Assembly (NCBI RefSeq): GCF_030131845.1
Contig: NZ_JASKYM010000002.1
Location: 186,001 to 250,000, forward strand
DNA from: Romboutsia sedimentorum
GTDB taxonomy: Bacteria; Bacillota; Clostridia; Peptostreptococcales; Peptostreptococcaceae
Direction: 5' to 3'
DNA length: 64,000 nucleotides
The notes beneath the pieces are model-generated. The model saw only the letters and a list, made by a program, of their open reading frames with translations. It was not told the DNA's origin and ran no database searches. The position numbers and the translations under genes are program-made. Shown here piece after piece: positions 16,228 to 25,434 of this stretch (position 1 is its first letter; every line of letters begins with the position of its first letter).

Positions 16228-18018
16228 CTATTCTTTGATTTTTAATTTAGCAACTAATTCTTCATTTGGATCTACATAAACTGTACTGTTAGTATCATAA
16301 ATTACCATACCTGGTTTTGATCCGTTAGGTTTTTTTATGTTTTTCTTATTAGTATAATCAACAGGAACCTTAGATGATAACTTACCTTTACTAAAGTAAG
16401 CAGCAAGCATACCGCCTTCAAATATAGTTTGATCAGGAACTTCTTTTCCTTCGCATTTTATAATAACATGAGAGCCTGGAATATTCTTAGTATGCATCCA
16501 TATATCGTTATTTTCTGCAATCTTTAAAGTAAGGAAATCATTTTGTTTATTATTTTTACCAACTAAAATTTTAAACCCATCAGAACTTATAAATTCGTGT
16601 GGTTTTGTAGTAAGTTTACTTGGTTTTGCAGCTAATTTAACTTCTTTTTTATTCTTATTTTTAATTTTTATATATCCAAATTTGCCCAATTCTTCTCTTA
16701 TATCAAGAAGTTCAGCTAGGTTTTCGCAGTTTTCTATACTTAAAATAATGTTTTCTAAATAATCTATTTCTTCTTCACTTATTTGAATCTGATGAGTTAA
16801 TTCTACTTTAGCAGTTTTCATTTTAGAATATCTTTTAAAGTATTTTTGTGCATTTTCAGAAGGTGTAAGATTTTTATTTAAAGCTATAGTTATATTTTTA
16901 TATTCTGGGTCATAGAAATTAGAAACTTCGATATTTTCCATTCCTTTTTCAACCATATATATATATGATGTAAGTAATTCACCTTTAATTTTATATTTAT
17001 CGGCACTATTAGAAACTGCAAGTTCTTCTTGTTGTTTTTTTAATTTGTTATAGAGTCTATCTAACTTTATAGATATACTTTTTCTAAGATCAGAAGAACG
17101 CTGATGAATCCTATCTTTTATATCTTTAGTTTTATAATAATCTTCTAGTATTTTAGACATACTATCATTATTTATGAATGATAAACCACTAAATAAGCTT
17201 AAATTAACACAACTGAAATCTACAACTTTATCTATATTTTCATCAATAACTATGGATGGTGAATAGTTATTAGATTTAATGTCGTCAAATAAAGTAGAAA
17301 AAGCATTGTATAAGCATTTAAAATCATCATCTGACATATCTTTTATATTACTTTTTTCATCAACATTAGCCCTAAAACAAATTTCCTTGGAAATAATTGG
17401 ACTTATGCCGAGAAATTTAGAATAAATAGCTTTAGAAATATTTCCATCAAAAGTATTTAAAGTGCTTATAAATTCGTTTATAGATATATTTTCAAGTGGA
17501 TTTATTTTATCTTGTTCAGGAGGTAATGTGTAGCTCATTCCCGGTAGTATTTGACGAACCCTACTTATACTAGGTGGGATTCTTTTAGCAGAGTCTATTA
17601 TTTTATCATCAGATGTATGAGTAAGAATTATATTACTGTGTCTTCCCATAATTTCTATAATAATGTCTTTTGTAGTTTTCTCTTTTAGTTCATCAAAAGA
17701 CTCAACACTAATTTTTATAATTCTTTCAAAATCAACTTGGCAAATACCTACTATATTACCACCTTGAATATGCTTTCTAAATAACATACAAAACATTGGT
17801 GCATTGATAGGATTTTCCTTTTTAGAGTTGTTTGCTATATAAACTCTTGGATTTGAAGCACTAGCACTTAAAATTAACTTAAAATTTTCTTGATTGTTAC
17901 GTATATGTAAAACCATTTCATCATTTTCAGGTTGATGAACTTTATCTATTTTACCACCTAAAAGCTTTGAATTTAATTCATCAACTATAGAATGTATAAC
18001 TAAACCATCTAACGCCAT
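16228..18018 (-). CDS. rqcH: NFACT protein RqcH (ribosome quality control, alanine tailing)
   Basis: A 596-residue protein that binds obstructed 50S subunits and recruits tRNA-Ala to add C-terminal alanine tails (known for Bacillus RqcH). Older annotation is fibronectin-binding protein. The N-terminal NFACT-N domain begins MALDGLVIHSIVDELNSKLL and contains EIMGRHSNIIL. A helix-hairpin-helix and a long coiled coil (about residues 290-440) follow. NFACT-R is at ~460-560 with ILVGKNNKQND, IWMHTKNIPGSHVII and GMLAAYFSKGK. ATG 18018 has AAGGAGT upstream. It faces away from yicC; in Bacillus the homologue yloA is also near yloC. Confidence 0.95.
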   Translation of the reverse strand: MALDGLVIHSIVDELNSKLLGGKIDKVHQPENDEMVLHIRNNQENFKLILSASASNPRVYIANNSKKENPINAPMFCMLFRKHIQGGNIVGICQVDFERIIKISVESFDELKEKTTKDIIIEIMGRHSNIILTHTSDDKIIDSAKRIPPSISRVRQILPGMSYTLPPEQDKINPLENISINEFISTLNTFDGNISKAIYSKFLGISPIISKEICFRANVDEKSNIKDMSDDDFKCLYNAFSTLFDDIKSNNYSPSIVIDENIDKVVDFSCVNLSLFSGLSFINNDSMSKILEDYYKTKDIKDRIHQRSSDLRKSISIKLDRLYNKLKKQQEELAVSNSADKYKIKGELLTSYIYMVEKGMENIEVSNFYDPEYKNITIALNKNLTPSENAQKYFKRYSKMKTAKVELTHQIQISEEEIDYLENIILSIENCENLAELLDIREELGKFGYIKIKNKNKKEVKLAAKPSKLTTKPHEFISSDGFKILVGKNNKQNDFLTLKIAENNDIWMHTKNIPGSHVIIKCEGKEVPDQTIFEGGMLAAYFSKGKLSSKVPVDYTNKKNIKKPNGSKPGMVIYDTNSTVYVDPNEELVAKLKIKE

Positions 18019-18400
18019 AATAATTACTCCTTTCTTTTACATAAAAATGTAAGTAAATTAATTATTACATATAATATATATAATGTGAATAGGTAGCTTA
18101 ACTTAATCAAGTTTTTATAAAAAAAAATAAAAAAAATATTATATAATTTCCTTTTCTAACTAATATATTGTATAATATTAAGTTAGGGATTTAAATTTAA
18201 AATGGCGATATTATGAAAATTTAGAAGTCGCCTATGTAAGTAAGAATAATATCTTTTAAGTATTATCTAATTATATAGATTAAAATAGAAAAAAATGTAA
18301 ATATAGCATCATAAGATGGATGTGTAAAAATAGATATAGACGGTTTTATTTATGATAGGACTAGCTATAAAAATATATGAAGAAACTTTGGAGGTATAAT
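18019..18400. other. Divergent intergenic region rqcH / yicC
   Basis: 382 bp, very AT-rich. TTACAT-AAAA-ATGTAA (18037-18052) is a small inverted repeat close to the rqcH ribosome site. TATAAT at 18170-18175 is a possible -10 for yicC with a poor -35. GGCGA near 18205 and TCGCC near 18228 could form a weak hairpin. I see no ORF with a ribosome site and no recognisable RNA. Confidence 0.5.
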
Positions 18401-19282
18401 ATGGCTATAAGTATGACAGGTTTTGGAAGAGGAGAGTATAAAGACGATAAGTATTCTTTTTTAATAGAATGTAAAACTATAAATCATAAGTACGCAGATA
18501 TAAATATTCGTCTACCAAGAAAAATATCATTTTTAGAAGATAAAGCAAGAAATTTAATAAAAGATTATGTAAAAAGAGGAAGAGTAGATTTATACATAAA
18601 GCTTGACGTATTAGGTGATGAGGATGTAAACTTAAAGTTTGATGAGGCCTTAGCTAGTCAATATGTAGATATATTAAAGCAAATAAGAGATAAATTTGAT
18701 TTAGTAGATGATATAAGTGTTATGAATATAGCTAAGTTTCCTGATGTCGTGAAAAGTGAAGAAAAAGAAGAAGATGAAGATGTTTTATGGTCTATGCTTA
18801 AAAAAGCTTTAGAAGAAGCTCTATGTAAGTTAAAAGAGATGAGATCTGAAGAAGGTGAAAAATTAGCACAAGATGTTATAAAGAGATGTGATCTTCTTAA
18901 AAATTATATTGAAGAAATAGAAAAGTACTCTTATAATGTTGTTATTGATTATAAAGAAAAGCTAAACAATAGGATAGGTGAGATACTAGAAAACCCAAGT
19001 TTAGTAGATGAAAATAGATTAGCTCAAGAAGTAGCAATGTATGCTGATAAAAGTAGCATAACTGAAGAAATAGTTAGATTTGAAAGTCATATACAACAAC
19101 TTAAAAAAACTATTGTAAAAAATGAATCTATAGGAAGAAAAATAGATTTCTTAATTCAAGAAATGAACAGAGAGACAAATACAATTGGATCAAAATCTTC
19201 AGACTTAAACATAACTAATTTAGTAGTAGAAGTTAAATCTGAGTTAGAAAAAATAAGAGAACAAATTCAAAATATAGAATAG
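18401..19282 (+). CDS. yicC: YicC/YloC family endoribonuclease
   Basis: A 293-residue protein. It begins MAISMTGFGRGEYKDD, the invariant YicC opening, and ends with the DUF1732 domain: GRKIDFLIQEMNRETNTIGSK, split by the helix ESHIQQLKKT. YicC-type proteins were shown to be Mg/Mn-dependent RNases acting on structured RNA (family knowledge). ATG 18401 is chosen because GGAGG lies six bases upstream. In many Firmicutes remA follows, but here gmk comes after 62 bp with no remA between. Confidence 0.93.
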   Translation: MAISMTGFGRGEYKDDKYSFLIECKTINHKYADINIRLPRKISFLEDKARNLIKDYVKRGRVDLYIKLDVLGDEDVNLKFDEALASQYVDILKQIRDKFDLVDDISVMNIAKFPDVVKSEEKEEDEDVLWSMLKKALEEALCKLKEMRSEEGEKLAQDVIKRCDLLKNYIEEIEKYSYNVVIDYKEKLNNRIGEILENPSLVDENRLAQEVAMYADKSSITEEIVRFESHIQQLKKTIVKNESIGRKIDFLIQEMNRETNTIGSKSSDLNITNLVVEVKSELEKIREQIQNIE

Positions 19283-19344
19283 AAAATATAACATAAGTTT
19301 AAGTGAAATAATAAACATTTTTATAATTGGAAAGGAAGATAATA

Positions 19345-19962
19345 ATGCTTAAGAGAAAAGGGCTGTTATTAGTTGTATCAGGACCATCTGGTGCTGGAAA
19401 AGGTACAATATGCAAAGAACTATTAAAACAAAATGACCAAATAAAATTATCTGTGTCAGCCACTACTAGAAAACCTAGAAATGGTGAAGTTGAAGGAGTT
19501 AATTATTTCTTCTTAGAGAAAGAAAAGTTTCAAGATATGATAAGTAAAGGTGAGTTTTTAGAATATGCTCAAATTTACGATAATTTTTATGGAACTCCTA
19601 AGGCAGCTATAATAGAGTGCTTAGAAAATGGGCAAGATGTTATACTAGAGATAGAAATGCAAGGTGCAGTGCAAATAAAAGAAGTATATCCAGAAGGTGT
19701 ATTTATATTCGTACTACCTCCATCTTTACAAGAATTAAAAAATAGGATAGTTGGAAGAGGGACTGAAACTAAAGAAGAAATAGAAAAAAGATTCAGTTGT
19801 GCATTTAAAGAAATAAACCAGATAGTAAACTATGATTATTTTGTAGTTAATGGTGATGTAGCTAAATCAGCTAAAGAAGTAGAAAGTATAATATTATCTG
19901 AAAAGAACAAAGTCACTAGATACAAAAATAATATAATAGATAAATTCAAGGAGGAATTATAA
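19345..19962 (+). CDS. gmk: Guanylate kinase
   Basis: A 205-residue kinase converting GMP to GDP with ATP. The P-loop is VVSGPSGAGKGTICKEL (about residues 9-25). The GMP-binding segment has SATTRKPRNGEVEGVNYFF, followed by EYAQIYDNFYGTP and the lid region RIVGRGTETKEEI. Start ATG 19345 follows AAAGGAAG; an upstream TTG is unsupported. rpoZ begins two bases after the stop region, so gmk and rpoZ are co-transcribed, as in Bacillus. Confidence 0.97.
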   Translation: MLKRKGLLLVVSGPSGAGKGTICKELLKQNDQIKLSVSATTRKPRNGEVEGVNYFFLEKEKFQDMISKGEFLEYAQIYDNFYGTPKAAIIECLENGQDVILEIEMQGAVQIKEVYPEGVFIFVLPPSLQELKNRIVGRGTETKEEIEKRFSCAFKEINQIVNYDYFVVNGDVAKSAKEVESIILSEKNKVTRYKNNIIDKFKEEL

Positions 19963-19963
19963 T

Positions 19964-20230
19964 ATGTTAAAACCATCAATAAATGAAGTACTAGACAAAA
20001 TAGACAACAGATACTACTTAGTTGGGACTGTTTCAAAGAGAGCAAGAGAATTAATAGATGGTGCTGAAACTTATGTTGCAAATTCAAACAAAGAAACTAA
20101 GCCAGTTAATTTAGCAACTCAAGAAGTTGTTGACGGAGAAATAAGCTATAGATTATTAACTGAAGAGGAAATAGAAATAGCAGAAGCTAGACATCATGCA
20201 GAGCAACAAAAAACTATAGAGCAGGAGTAA
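19964..20230 (+). CDS. rpoZ: RNA polymerase omega subunit
   Basis: An 88-residue small subunit that stabilises beta-prime in RNA polymerase. It has the family core PSINEVLDKIDNRYYLVG and SKRARELIDGAE, then KPVNLATQEVVDGEI and a Glu-rich tail. AGGAGG lies in the end of gmk, eight bases before the ATG. Six bases separate it from coaBC. Confidence 0.95.
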   Translation: MLKPSINEVLDKIDNRYYLVGTVSKRARELIDGAETYVANSNKETKPVNLATQEVVDGEISYRLLTEEEIEIAEARHHAEQQKTIEQE

Positions 20231-20236
20231 TTTTAT

Positions 20237-21436
20237 ATGTTTAAAGATAAAACTGTTGTAATTGGCGTAAGCGGTGGTATAGCAGTATATAAAACCTTAG
20301 ATGTTATAAGTCGATTAAAAAAACTAGGAGTAAATGTTAATGTTATAATGACAAAATCTGCTACAGAGTTTGTTACTCCATTATCATTTCAATCTTTAAG
20401 CCAAAATTATGTAGTTTGTGATATGTTCGAAGACCCTAAGACTTGGGATGTAGAACATATATCTTTAGCAAAAAAAGCAGCTGTATTTTTAATAGCACCT
20501 GCAACTGCTAATGTTATAGGTAAAATGGCTAATGGTATAGCAGATGATATGCTTACAACGACAGTCATGGCTACAAAAGCTAAGGTTTTAATAGCACCAG
20601 CTATGAATACTAATATGTATGAAAATCCTGTAGTTCAAAGGAATATAAATACATTAAAAGAACTTGGATATAATTTTGTTGAACCTGAAAGCGGAAGACT
20701 TGCTTGCGGAGATATAGGTAGAGGTAAATTAGCTACTCCAGAGACTATAGTTGATGAAGTTGTTAAGTTACTTAGTACTAAACAAGATTTAAAAGGAAAA
20801 AGCATAATAATAACAGCTGGGCCTACAATGGAAAGTATAGACCCTGTAAGATTTATAAGCAATAGATCAAGTGGAAAAATGGGTTATGCAATAGCTTCTC
20901 AAGCTATAAATAGAGGTGCAGACGTAACTTTAATATCTGGACCTACAAACTTAACACCACCACAAAATCTTAAAAAACTTGTTAGGATAGAAAGTGCTAA
21001 AGATATGTATGATGCAGTTATAGAAAACTTTGATGAAAATCAAGTTATAATAAAAAGTGCAGCAGTAGCAGATTATAAGCCTAAAGATTATTCTGATAAA
21101 AAAATAAAAAAATCTAATGATGATTTATCTATAGAGTTAGATAGAAATAAAGATATTGCTTATGAAATTGGAAAAATAAAAAAAGATAAAATATTAGTTG
21201 GCTTTGCAGCTGAAACTAATGATCTTATAGAAAATGCAAAAGGTAAAGTTCAAAAGAAAAATTTAGACTTTATAGTAGCAAATGATTTAACTAAAGAAGG
21301 CGCAGGATTTGGCGTTGATACTAATATAGTTAAAATCATAGATAAACAAGGAAATATTACAGAATATCCTAAAATGAAAAAAGAAGAGGTAGCAAATGTT
21401 ATTTTAGATAAAATAACAATGCTACTTAAAAGATAA
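20237..21436 (+). CDS. coaBC: Bifunctional phosphopantothenoylcysteine decarboxylase/synthetase
   Basis: A 399-residue two-domain enzyme of coenzyme A synthesis. The N-terminal flavoprotein CoaC domain (residues ~1-185) has GVSGGIAVYK, the active-site His in WDVEHISLA, PAMNTNMYENP and RLACGDIGRG with the catalytic Cys. The C-terminal CoaB domain (~190-395) has IITAGPTMESIDPVRFISNR and SAAVADYKPK with the acylation-site Asn region after it. ATG 20237 follows GCAGGAG. With coaD at 40974 the window holds three of the later CoA steps. A terminator overlaps its stop codon. Confidence 0.96.
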   Translation: MFKDKTVVIGVSGGIAVYKTLDVISRLKKLGVNVNVIMTKSATEFVTPLSFQSLSQNYVVCDMFEDPKTWDVEHISLAKKAAVFLIAPATANVIGKMANGIADDMLTTTVMATKAKVLIAPAMNTNMYENPVVQRNINTLKELGYNFVEPESGRLACGDIGRGKLATPETIVDEVVKLLSTKQDLKGKSIIITAGPTMESIDPVRFISNRSSGKMGYAIASQAINRGADVTLISGPTNLTPPQNLKKLVRIESAKDMYDAVIENFDENQVIIKSAAVADYKPKDYSDKKIKKSNDDLSIELDRNKDIAYEIGKIKKDKILVGFAAETNDLIENAKGKVQKKNLDFIVANDLTKEGAGFGVDTNIVKIIDKQGNITEYPKMKKEEVANVILDKITMLLKR

Positions 21437-21466
21437 GCATCTATTAAATATAGATGCTTTATTTTT
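21435..21466 (+). terminator. Terminator of coaBC
   Basis: AAGCATCTAT and ATAGATGCTT, with a short A-rich loop and ATTTTTG tail. It starts within the coaBC stop codon. Confidence 0.75.
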
Positions 21467-21532
21467 GAATTGAAGGATATCAAATTAAAAATCCACTGAG
21501 TAAAATAACTTGTAAAAACAGAGGTTATATAT

Positions 21533-24022
21533 ATGGAGAAATATGCAAAATTAGTAGTAAGAAGTAACACTATATACACAGATAATTTATTTACATACAA
21601 AGTACCTGACTTTTTAATAAATGAATTGAGTATAGGGCACAGAGTATTAGTTCCTTTTGGAAGAGGAAATAAGCCAACAGAAGCTTTTGTATTTGAAATT
21701 ATAGATAACTTAGATGAAGATATAAAAACAAAAGAAATAGTTGATGTGCTAGATGAAAAACCAATATTTAGAGTTGAAGATTTAGAATTAGTAAATTGGA
21801 TGAAAAATAGGTATCTATGCACATATATAGATTGTATAAATTTAATTTATCCAAAAGGATATAAATTAAATAATTATAAAGTAGTAACATTAAATGAAAG
21901 TATTGATAATTTAAGTGAGCATAAATTTAAAGAATTTTTATTAACATTAAATGAGAATCAAACTAAAGTAATAGAACTTATAATAAGCAATAAAGGAAAA
22001 ATAAAAGTTGAAAAAATAAAAGATATTCAAAATGTTAATAGTTTGTTAGATAGAATGGCTAAAAAACAAATTATAAACTTATATTGGGAATATAAAGACC
22101 ACAAAAATGAGAAAAAAATATGTTATATATCATTAACAATGGATAGCGATGAACTTGATGATTATATAAAAGATAATAAAATAAATTTAGGAAGTAAACA
22201 AAAAGAAATAGTTAAATTTCTAAAAAATAATAACAATATAGAAATAAATGATTTAATGGAATTGTTAAATGCTTCTAAAAAAAGTATTACATCATTATAT
22301 GATAAAAATTTAATTACTTTGAAACTAGAAGATTATTATAGAAACCCCAATAGCATTTATAAATCTTCATACAAAGATATAATTTTAAATAATGAACAGC
22401 AGTATGCAATAAATAAAATAACATCACAAATGTTTGAGGAAAATAAAAAGCCGTATATGCTGCATGGAATAACTGGTAGTGGGAAAACAGAAGTTTACAT
22501 GGAAGTTATTGACTATGCCCTAAAGCAAGGCTTAGATAGTATAGTGTTGGTTCCTGAAATTGCACTTACTCCACAAACTATATCTAGATTTAAAAATAGA
22601 TTTGGAGATATCGTAGGAGTATTTCATAGTCAATTATCAGAAGGTCAAAAACATGATGTATATAAGGCTATAAAAGCAGGTAAAATTAGAATTTTAGTAG
22701 GAGCGAGATCAGCATTATTTGCACCATTTAATAGTTTAGGTGTTATAATAATAGATGAATTTCATGAAACTTCATATAAATCAGAAAAAAACCCTAAATT
22801 TAGTGCAATAGAAATAGCTAAATATATGTCCATTAAAAATGATATATCTTTAATATTGGGTTCAGCAACTCCTCCAATAGATGAATATTATAAAGTTAAA
22901 AATAATGAATATGAACTTATAGAGATAAAAAACAGAGCCAACAACAAACCACTTCCTAAAATAAAAGTTATAGATATGAAAGGACAATTGAACAATGGAA
23001 ACAAAAGTATATTTAGTATCCCTTTACAAAATGAAATACAAGAAGCTATTAAAAATAAAAGTCAGGTAATACTATTTTTAAATAGAAGAGGATATGCAAG
23101 CTTTGTATCTTGTAGAGCATGTGGATATGTTTTTCAATGCGAAAATTGTGATATATCATTAACTTATCACAAAGGCAAAAATATAGGGAGATGCCATTAT
23201 TGTGGATATGAAAAAGAAATACCAAAAGAATGTCCAGACTGTGGCAGTAAGTATATAAAGCCGTTTGGAGTTGGGACTCAAAAAATTGAAGAAGAACTAA
23301 AAACTATATTTCCAGATGCTAAAATTCTTAGGATGGACAAGGACACTACATCTAAAAAAGGATCTTTAGAGGAAATATTAAATAAGTTTAAAAATGAAGA
23401 AGCAGATATATTAATAGGAACACAAATGCTTAGTAAAGGATTGGATTTTGAAAATGTTACTTTAGTAGGTATCTTATCAGCAGATATGATGTTGAATTTT
23501 CCTGATTTTAAAAGCTTTGAAAATACTTTCCAATTAATAACGCAAGTTTCTGGTCGTGCAGGGAGAAGTGATAAAGAAGGAAAAGTAATACTTCAAACTT
23601 ATGATACAGACCATTATGCAATAAGAAGAGCTATAAATTATGATTATGAAGGCTTCTATAGCGATGAAATAAAAATTAGGAAAGCTTTTGGATATTCTCC
23701 ATTTAATAATATGATAAGTGTAGTTATAAGTGGAGAAAATGAAAAAGTTGTAAAACAAAACAGTGAAAATATGTATAATTCTATTATTTACTTATTAAAA
23801 AATAGAGGAATAAATGATTTTGAATTTATATTAGGACCAAATCCTTGTTCAATAGCTAAAATAAACCAAAATTATAGATGGCAAATATTATTTAAAGATG
23901 ATAATATTGAAATAAATTTATTAAAGGGTATAATAAAATATATATGTATAACAAAGAGAGATGTTGTATTTAATAAAGACGTTAATGTATCAATAGATAT
24001 TAACCCAAACAGCGTATTATAA
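21533..24022 (+). CDS. priA: Primosomal protein N' (replication restart helicase)
   Basis: An 829-residue superfamily 2 DNA helicase that reloads the replisome at stalled forks. The N-terminal 3'-end binding domain is at residues ~1-105, and Walker A is HGITGSGKTEVYMEV (~312-326). Motif II reads DEFH in VIIIDEFHETSYKSE, where many PriA have DEEH. The cysteine zinc region is CRACGYVFQCENCD, followed by CHYCGYEKEIPKECPDCGSK. Helicase motif V/VI is GTQMLSKGLDFENVTL and QVSGRAGR. ATG 21533 has AGAGG nine bases upstream. It is followed by def and fmt as in Bacillus. Confidence 0.96.
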   Translation: MEKYAKLVVRSNTIYTDNLFTYKVPDFLINELSIGHRVLVPFGRGNKPTEAFVFEIIDNLDEDIKTKEIVDVLDEKPIFRVEDLELVNWMKNRYLCTYIDCINLIYPKGYKLNNYKVVTLNESIDNLSEHKFKEFLLTLNENQTKVIELIISNKGKIKVEKIKDIQNVNSLLDRMAKKQIINLYWEYKDHKNEKKICYISLTMDSDELDDYIKDNKINLGSKQKEIVKFLKNNNNIEINDLMELLNASKKSITSLYDKNLITLKLEDYYRNPNSIYKSSYKDIILNNEQQYAINKITSQMFEENKKPYMLHGITGSGKTEVYMEVIDYALKQGLDSIVLVPEIALTPQTISRFKNRFGDIVGVFHSQLSEGQKHDVYKAIKAGKIRILVGARSALFAPFNSLGVIIIDEFHETSYKSEKNPKFSAIEIAKYMSIKNDISLILGSATPPIDEYYKVKNNEYELIEIKNRANNKPLPKIKVIDMKGQLNNGNKSIFSIPLQNEIQEAIKNKSQVILFLNRRGYASFVSCRACGYVFQCENCDISLTYHKGKNIGRCHYCGYEKEIPKECPDCGSKYIKPFGVGTQKIEEELKTIFPDAKILRMDKDTTSKKGSLEEILNKFKNEEADILIGTQMLSKGLDFENVTLVGILSADMMLNFPDFKSFENTFQLITQVSGRAGRSDKEGKVILQTYDTDHYAIRRAINYDYEGFYSDEIKIRKAFGYSPFNNMISVVISGENEKVVKQNSENMYNSIIYLLKNRGINDFEFILGPNPCSIAKINQNYRWQILFKDDNIEINLLKGIIKYICITKRDVVFNKDVNVSIDINPNSVL

Positions 24023-24040
24023 AAGTAGGAGGAATTTAAA

Positions 24041-24481
24041 ATGGCATTAAGAGAAGTAGTTCAAATAGGAGAACCGGTACTAAGAAAAAAATCAAAGAAG
24101 GTAGAAAAAGTTGATGAAAAAATAATACAATTATTAGAAGATATGGCTGATACAATGTATCACTTCGATGGAGTAGGACTTGCAGCACCTCAAGTTGGAA
24201 TACTTAAAAGGATAGCTGTGATAGATATAGGTGATGGAATAATAGAACTTATAAACCCAGAAATAATACAAACATCTGGAGAACAAATAGATGACGAAGG
24301 ATGTTTAAGTGTTGTAGGTGAAGCTGGAGAAGTTAAAAGACCTTACAAAGTAAAAGTAAGAGCGTTTAATAGAAAAGGTCAATTATTTGAAATAGAGGGC
24401 GAAGAACTTTTAGCAAGAGCATTTTGCCATGAAATAGATCACTTAGATGGAGTATTGTTTGTAGATAAAATACAAAAGTAA
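24041..24481 (+). CDS. def: Peptide deformylase
   Basis: A 146-residue metalloenzyme that removes the formyl group from nascent proteins. All three motifs are present: [10 protein letters not shown] (residues ~46-55), EGCLSV with the metal-binding Cys, and HEIDHLDG with two metal His and the catalytic Glu. The size is that of the compact type I enzymes. AGGAGG is upstream. It partners with fmt 14 bp downstream, which does the opposite reaction on initiator tRNA. Confidence 0.97.
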   Translation: MALREVVQIGEPVLRKKSKKVEKVDEKIIQLLEDMADTMYHFDGVGLAAPQVGILKRIAVIDIGDGIIELINPEIIQTSGEQIDDEGCLSVVGEAGEVKRPYKVKVRAFNRKGQLFEIEGEELLARAFCHEIDHLDGVLFVDKIQK

Positions 24482-24495
24482 TAGGAGTTGAAAAT

Positions 24496-25425
24496 ATGAA
24501 AATAGTATTTATGGGAACTCCAGAAATTGCAACTGGATGTTTACAAAAGATAATAGATGAAAAACATGAAGTTATAGGTGTTGTAACTCAACCTGATAAA
24601 CCTCAAAATAGAGGTAAAAAATTAGGGATGCCACCTGTAAAGGAACTTGCACTAAAATATGATATATCAGTATATCAACCACTAAAAGCTAGAGAAGAAA
24701 GCTTTATAGAAACTATAAAAGAGCTTAATCCAGATGTTATAGTGGTAGTAGCATTTGGCCAAATTCTTCCAAAGGCTATACTTGACATTCCTAAGTTAGG
24801 ATGTATAAATGTTCATGTTTCATTATTACCAAAGTACAGAGGAGCAGCTCCTATAAATTGGGTTATAATAAATGGAGAAGATAAAACTGGCGTAACTACT
24901 ATGTACATGGATGAAGGTTTAGACACTGGAGATATGATATTAAAAACAGAATTTAAACTTGATGATGAAATAAATGCAGGTCAACTTCATGATAAAATGA
25001 TGGAAATAGGAGCACAAACACTAAAAGAAACTCTAGATTTAATAGAAAAAGGGTGTGCACCTAGAGAAAAACAAAATCATGAAGAATTCACTTATGCACC
25101 GATGATGAATAAAGCCTTAGGAAATATAAATTGGAACAAAAGTGCCAAAGAAATACATAATCTTGTAAGAGGTGTAAATCCATGGCCAAGTGCATATACA
25201 ACATATGACGATAAAACTATTAAAGTGTGGAAAACTAAAGTGTTAAGTGAAACTAGTGATAAACCTTGTGGAACTGTGCTTAAAGTAGATAAAGAAGGAA
25301 TGAGAGTAAGCACTAAAGAGAATATTATCTTAATAGAAGAATTACAAATGCCAGGGAAGAAAAGAGTACTAGTATCAGAATATATAAAAGGAAATAGTAT
25401 AGAATCTGGAAAAATACTAGGCTAG
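24496..25425 (+). CDS. fmt: Methionyl-tRNA formyltransferase
   Basis: A 309-residue enzyme that formylates Met-tRNAfMet using 10-formyl-THF. The catalytic domain shows MKIVFMGTPEIATGCL at the start and NVHVSLLPKYRGAAPINW, with the conserved Asn/His and SLLPxYRG signature. The aspartate of the TGVTTMYMDEGLDTGDM region follows. The C-terminal OB-like domain begins near residue 205 (NINWNKSAKEIHNLVRG). Ribosome site AGGAG is present. The stop codon abuts the DUF116 gene. Confidence 0.97.
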   Translation: MKIVFMGTPEIATGCLQKIIDEKHEVIGVVTQPDKPQNRGKKLGMPPVKELALKYDISVYQPLKAREESFIETIKELNPDVIVVVAFGQILPKAILDIPKLGCINVHVSLLPKYRGAAPINWVIINGEDKTGVTTMYMDEGLDTGDMILKTEFKLDDEINAGQLHDKMMEIGAQTLKETLDLIEKGCAPREKQNHEEFTYAPMMNKALGNINWNKSAKEIHNLVRGVNPWPSAYTTYDDKTIKVWKTKVLSETSDKPCGTVLKVDKEGMRVSTKENIILIEELQMPGKKRVLVSEYIKGNSIESGKILG

Positions 25426-25434
25426 GTGAAATAT

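Noticed and set aside
18019-18400. Structured RNA (6S-like or riboswitch) in the rqcH/yicC gap
   Set aside because: Only short weak hairpins; no conserved motif that I can recognise.
21250-21822. 190-codon minus strand frame across coaBC/priA
   Set aside because: It spans the ends of two well-supported + strand genes and a terminator, so it is a shadow of AT-rich coding DNA.
24041-25425. Mobile element or insertion boundaries around def-fmt-DUF116
   Set aside because: No inverted repeats, transposase or target duplication are seen; composition equals neighbours.
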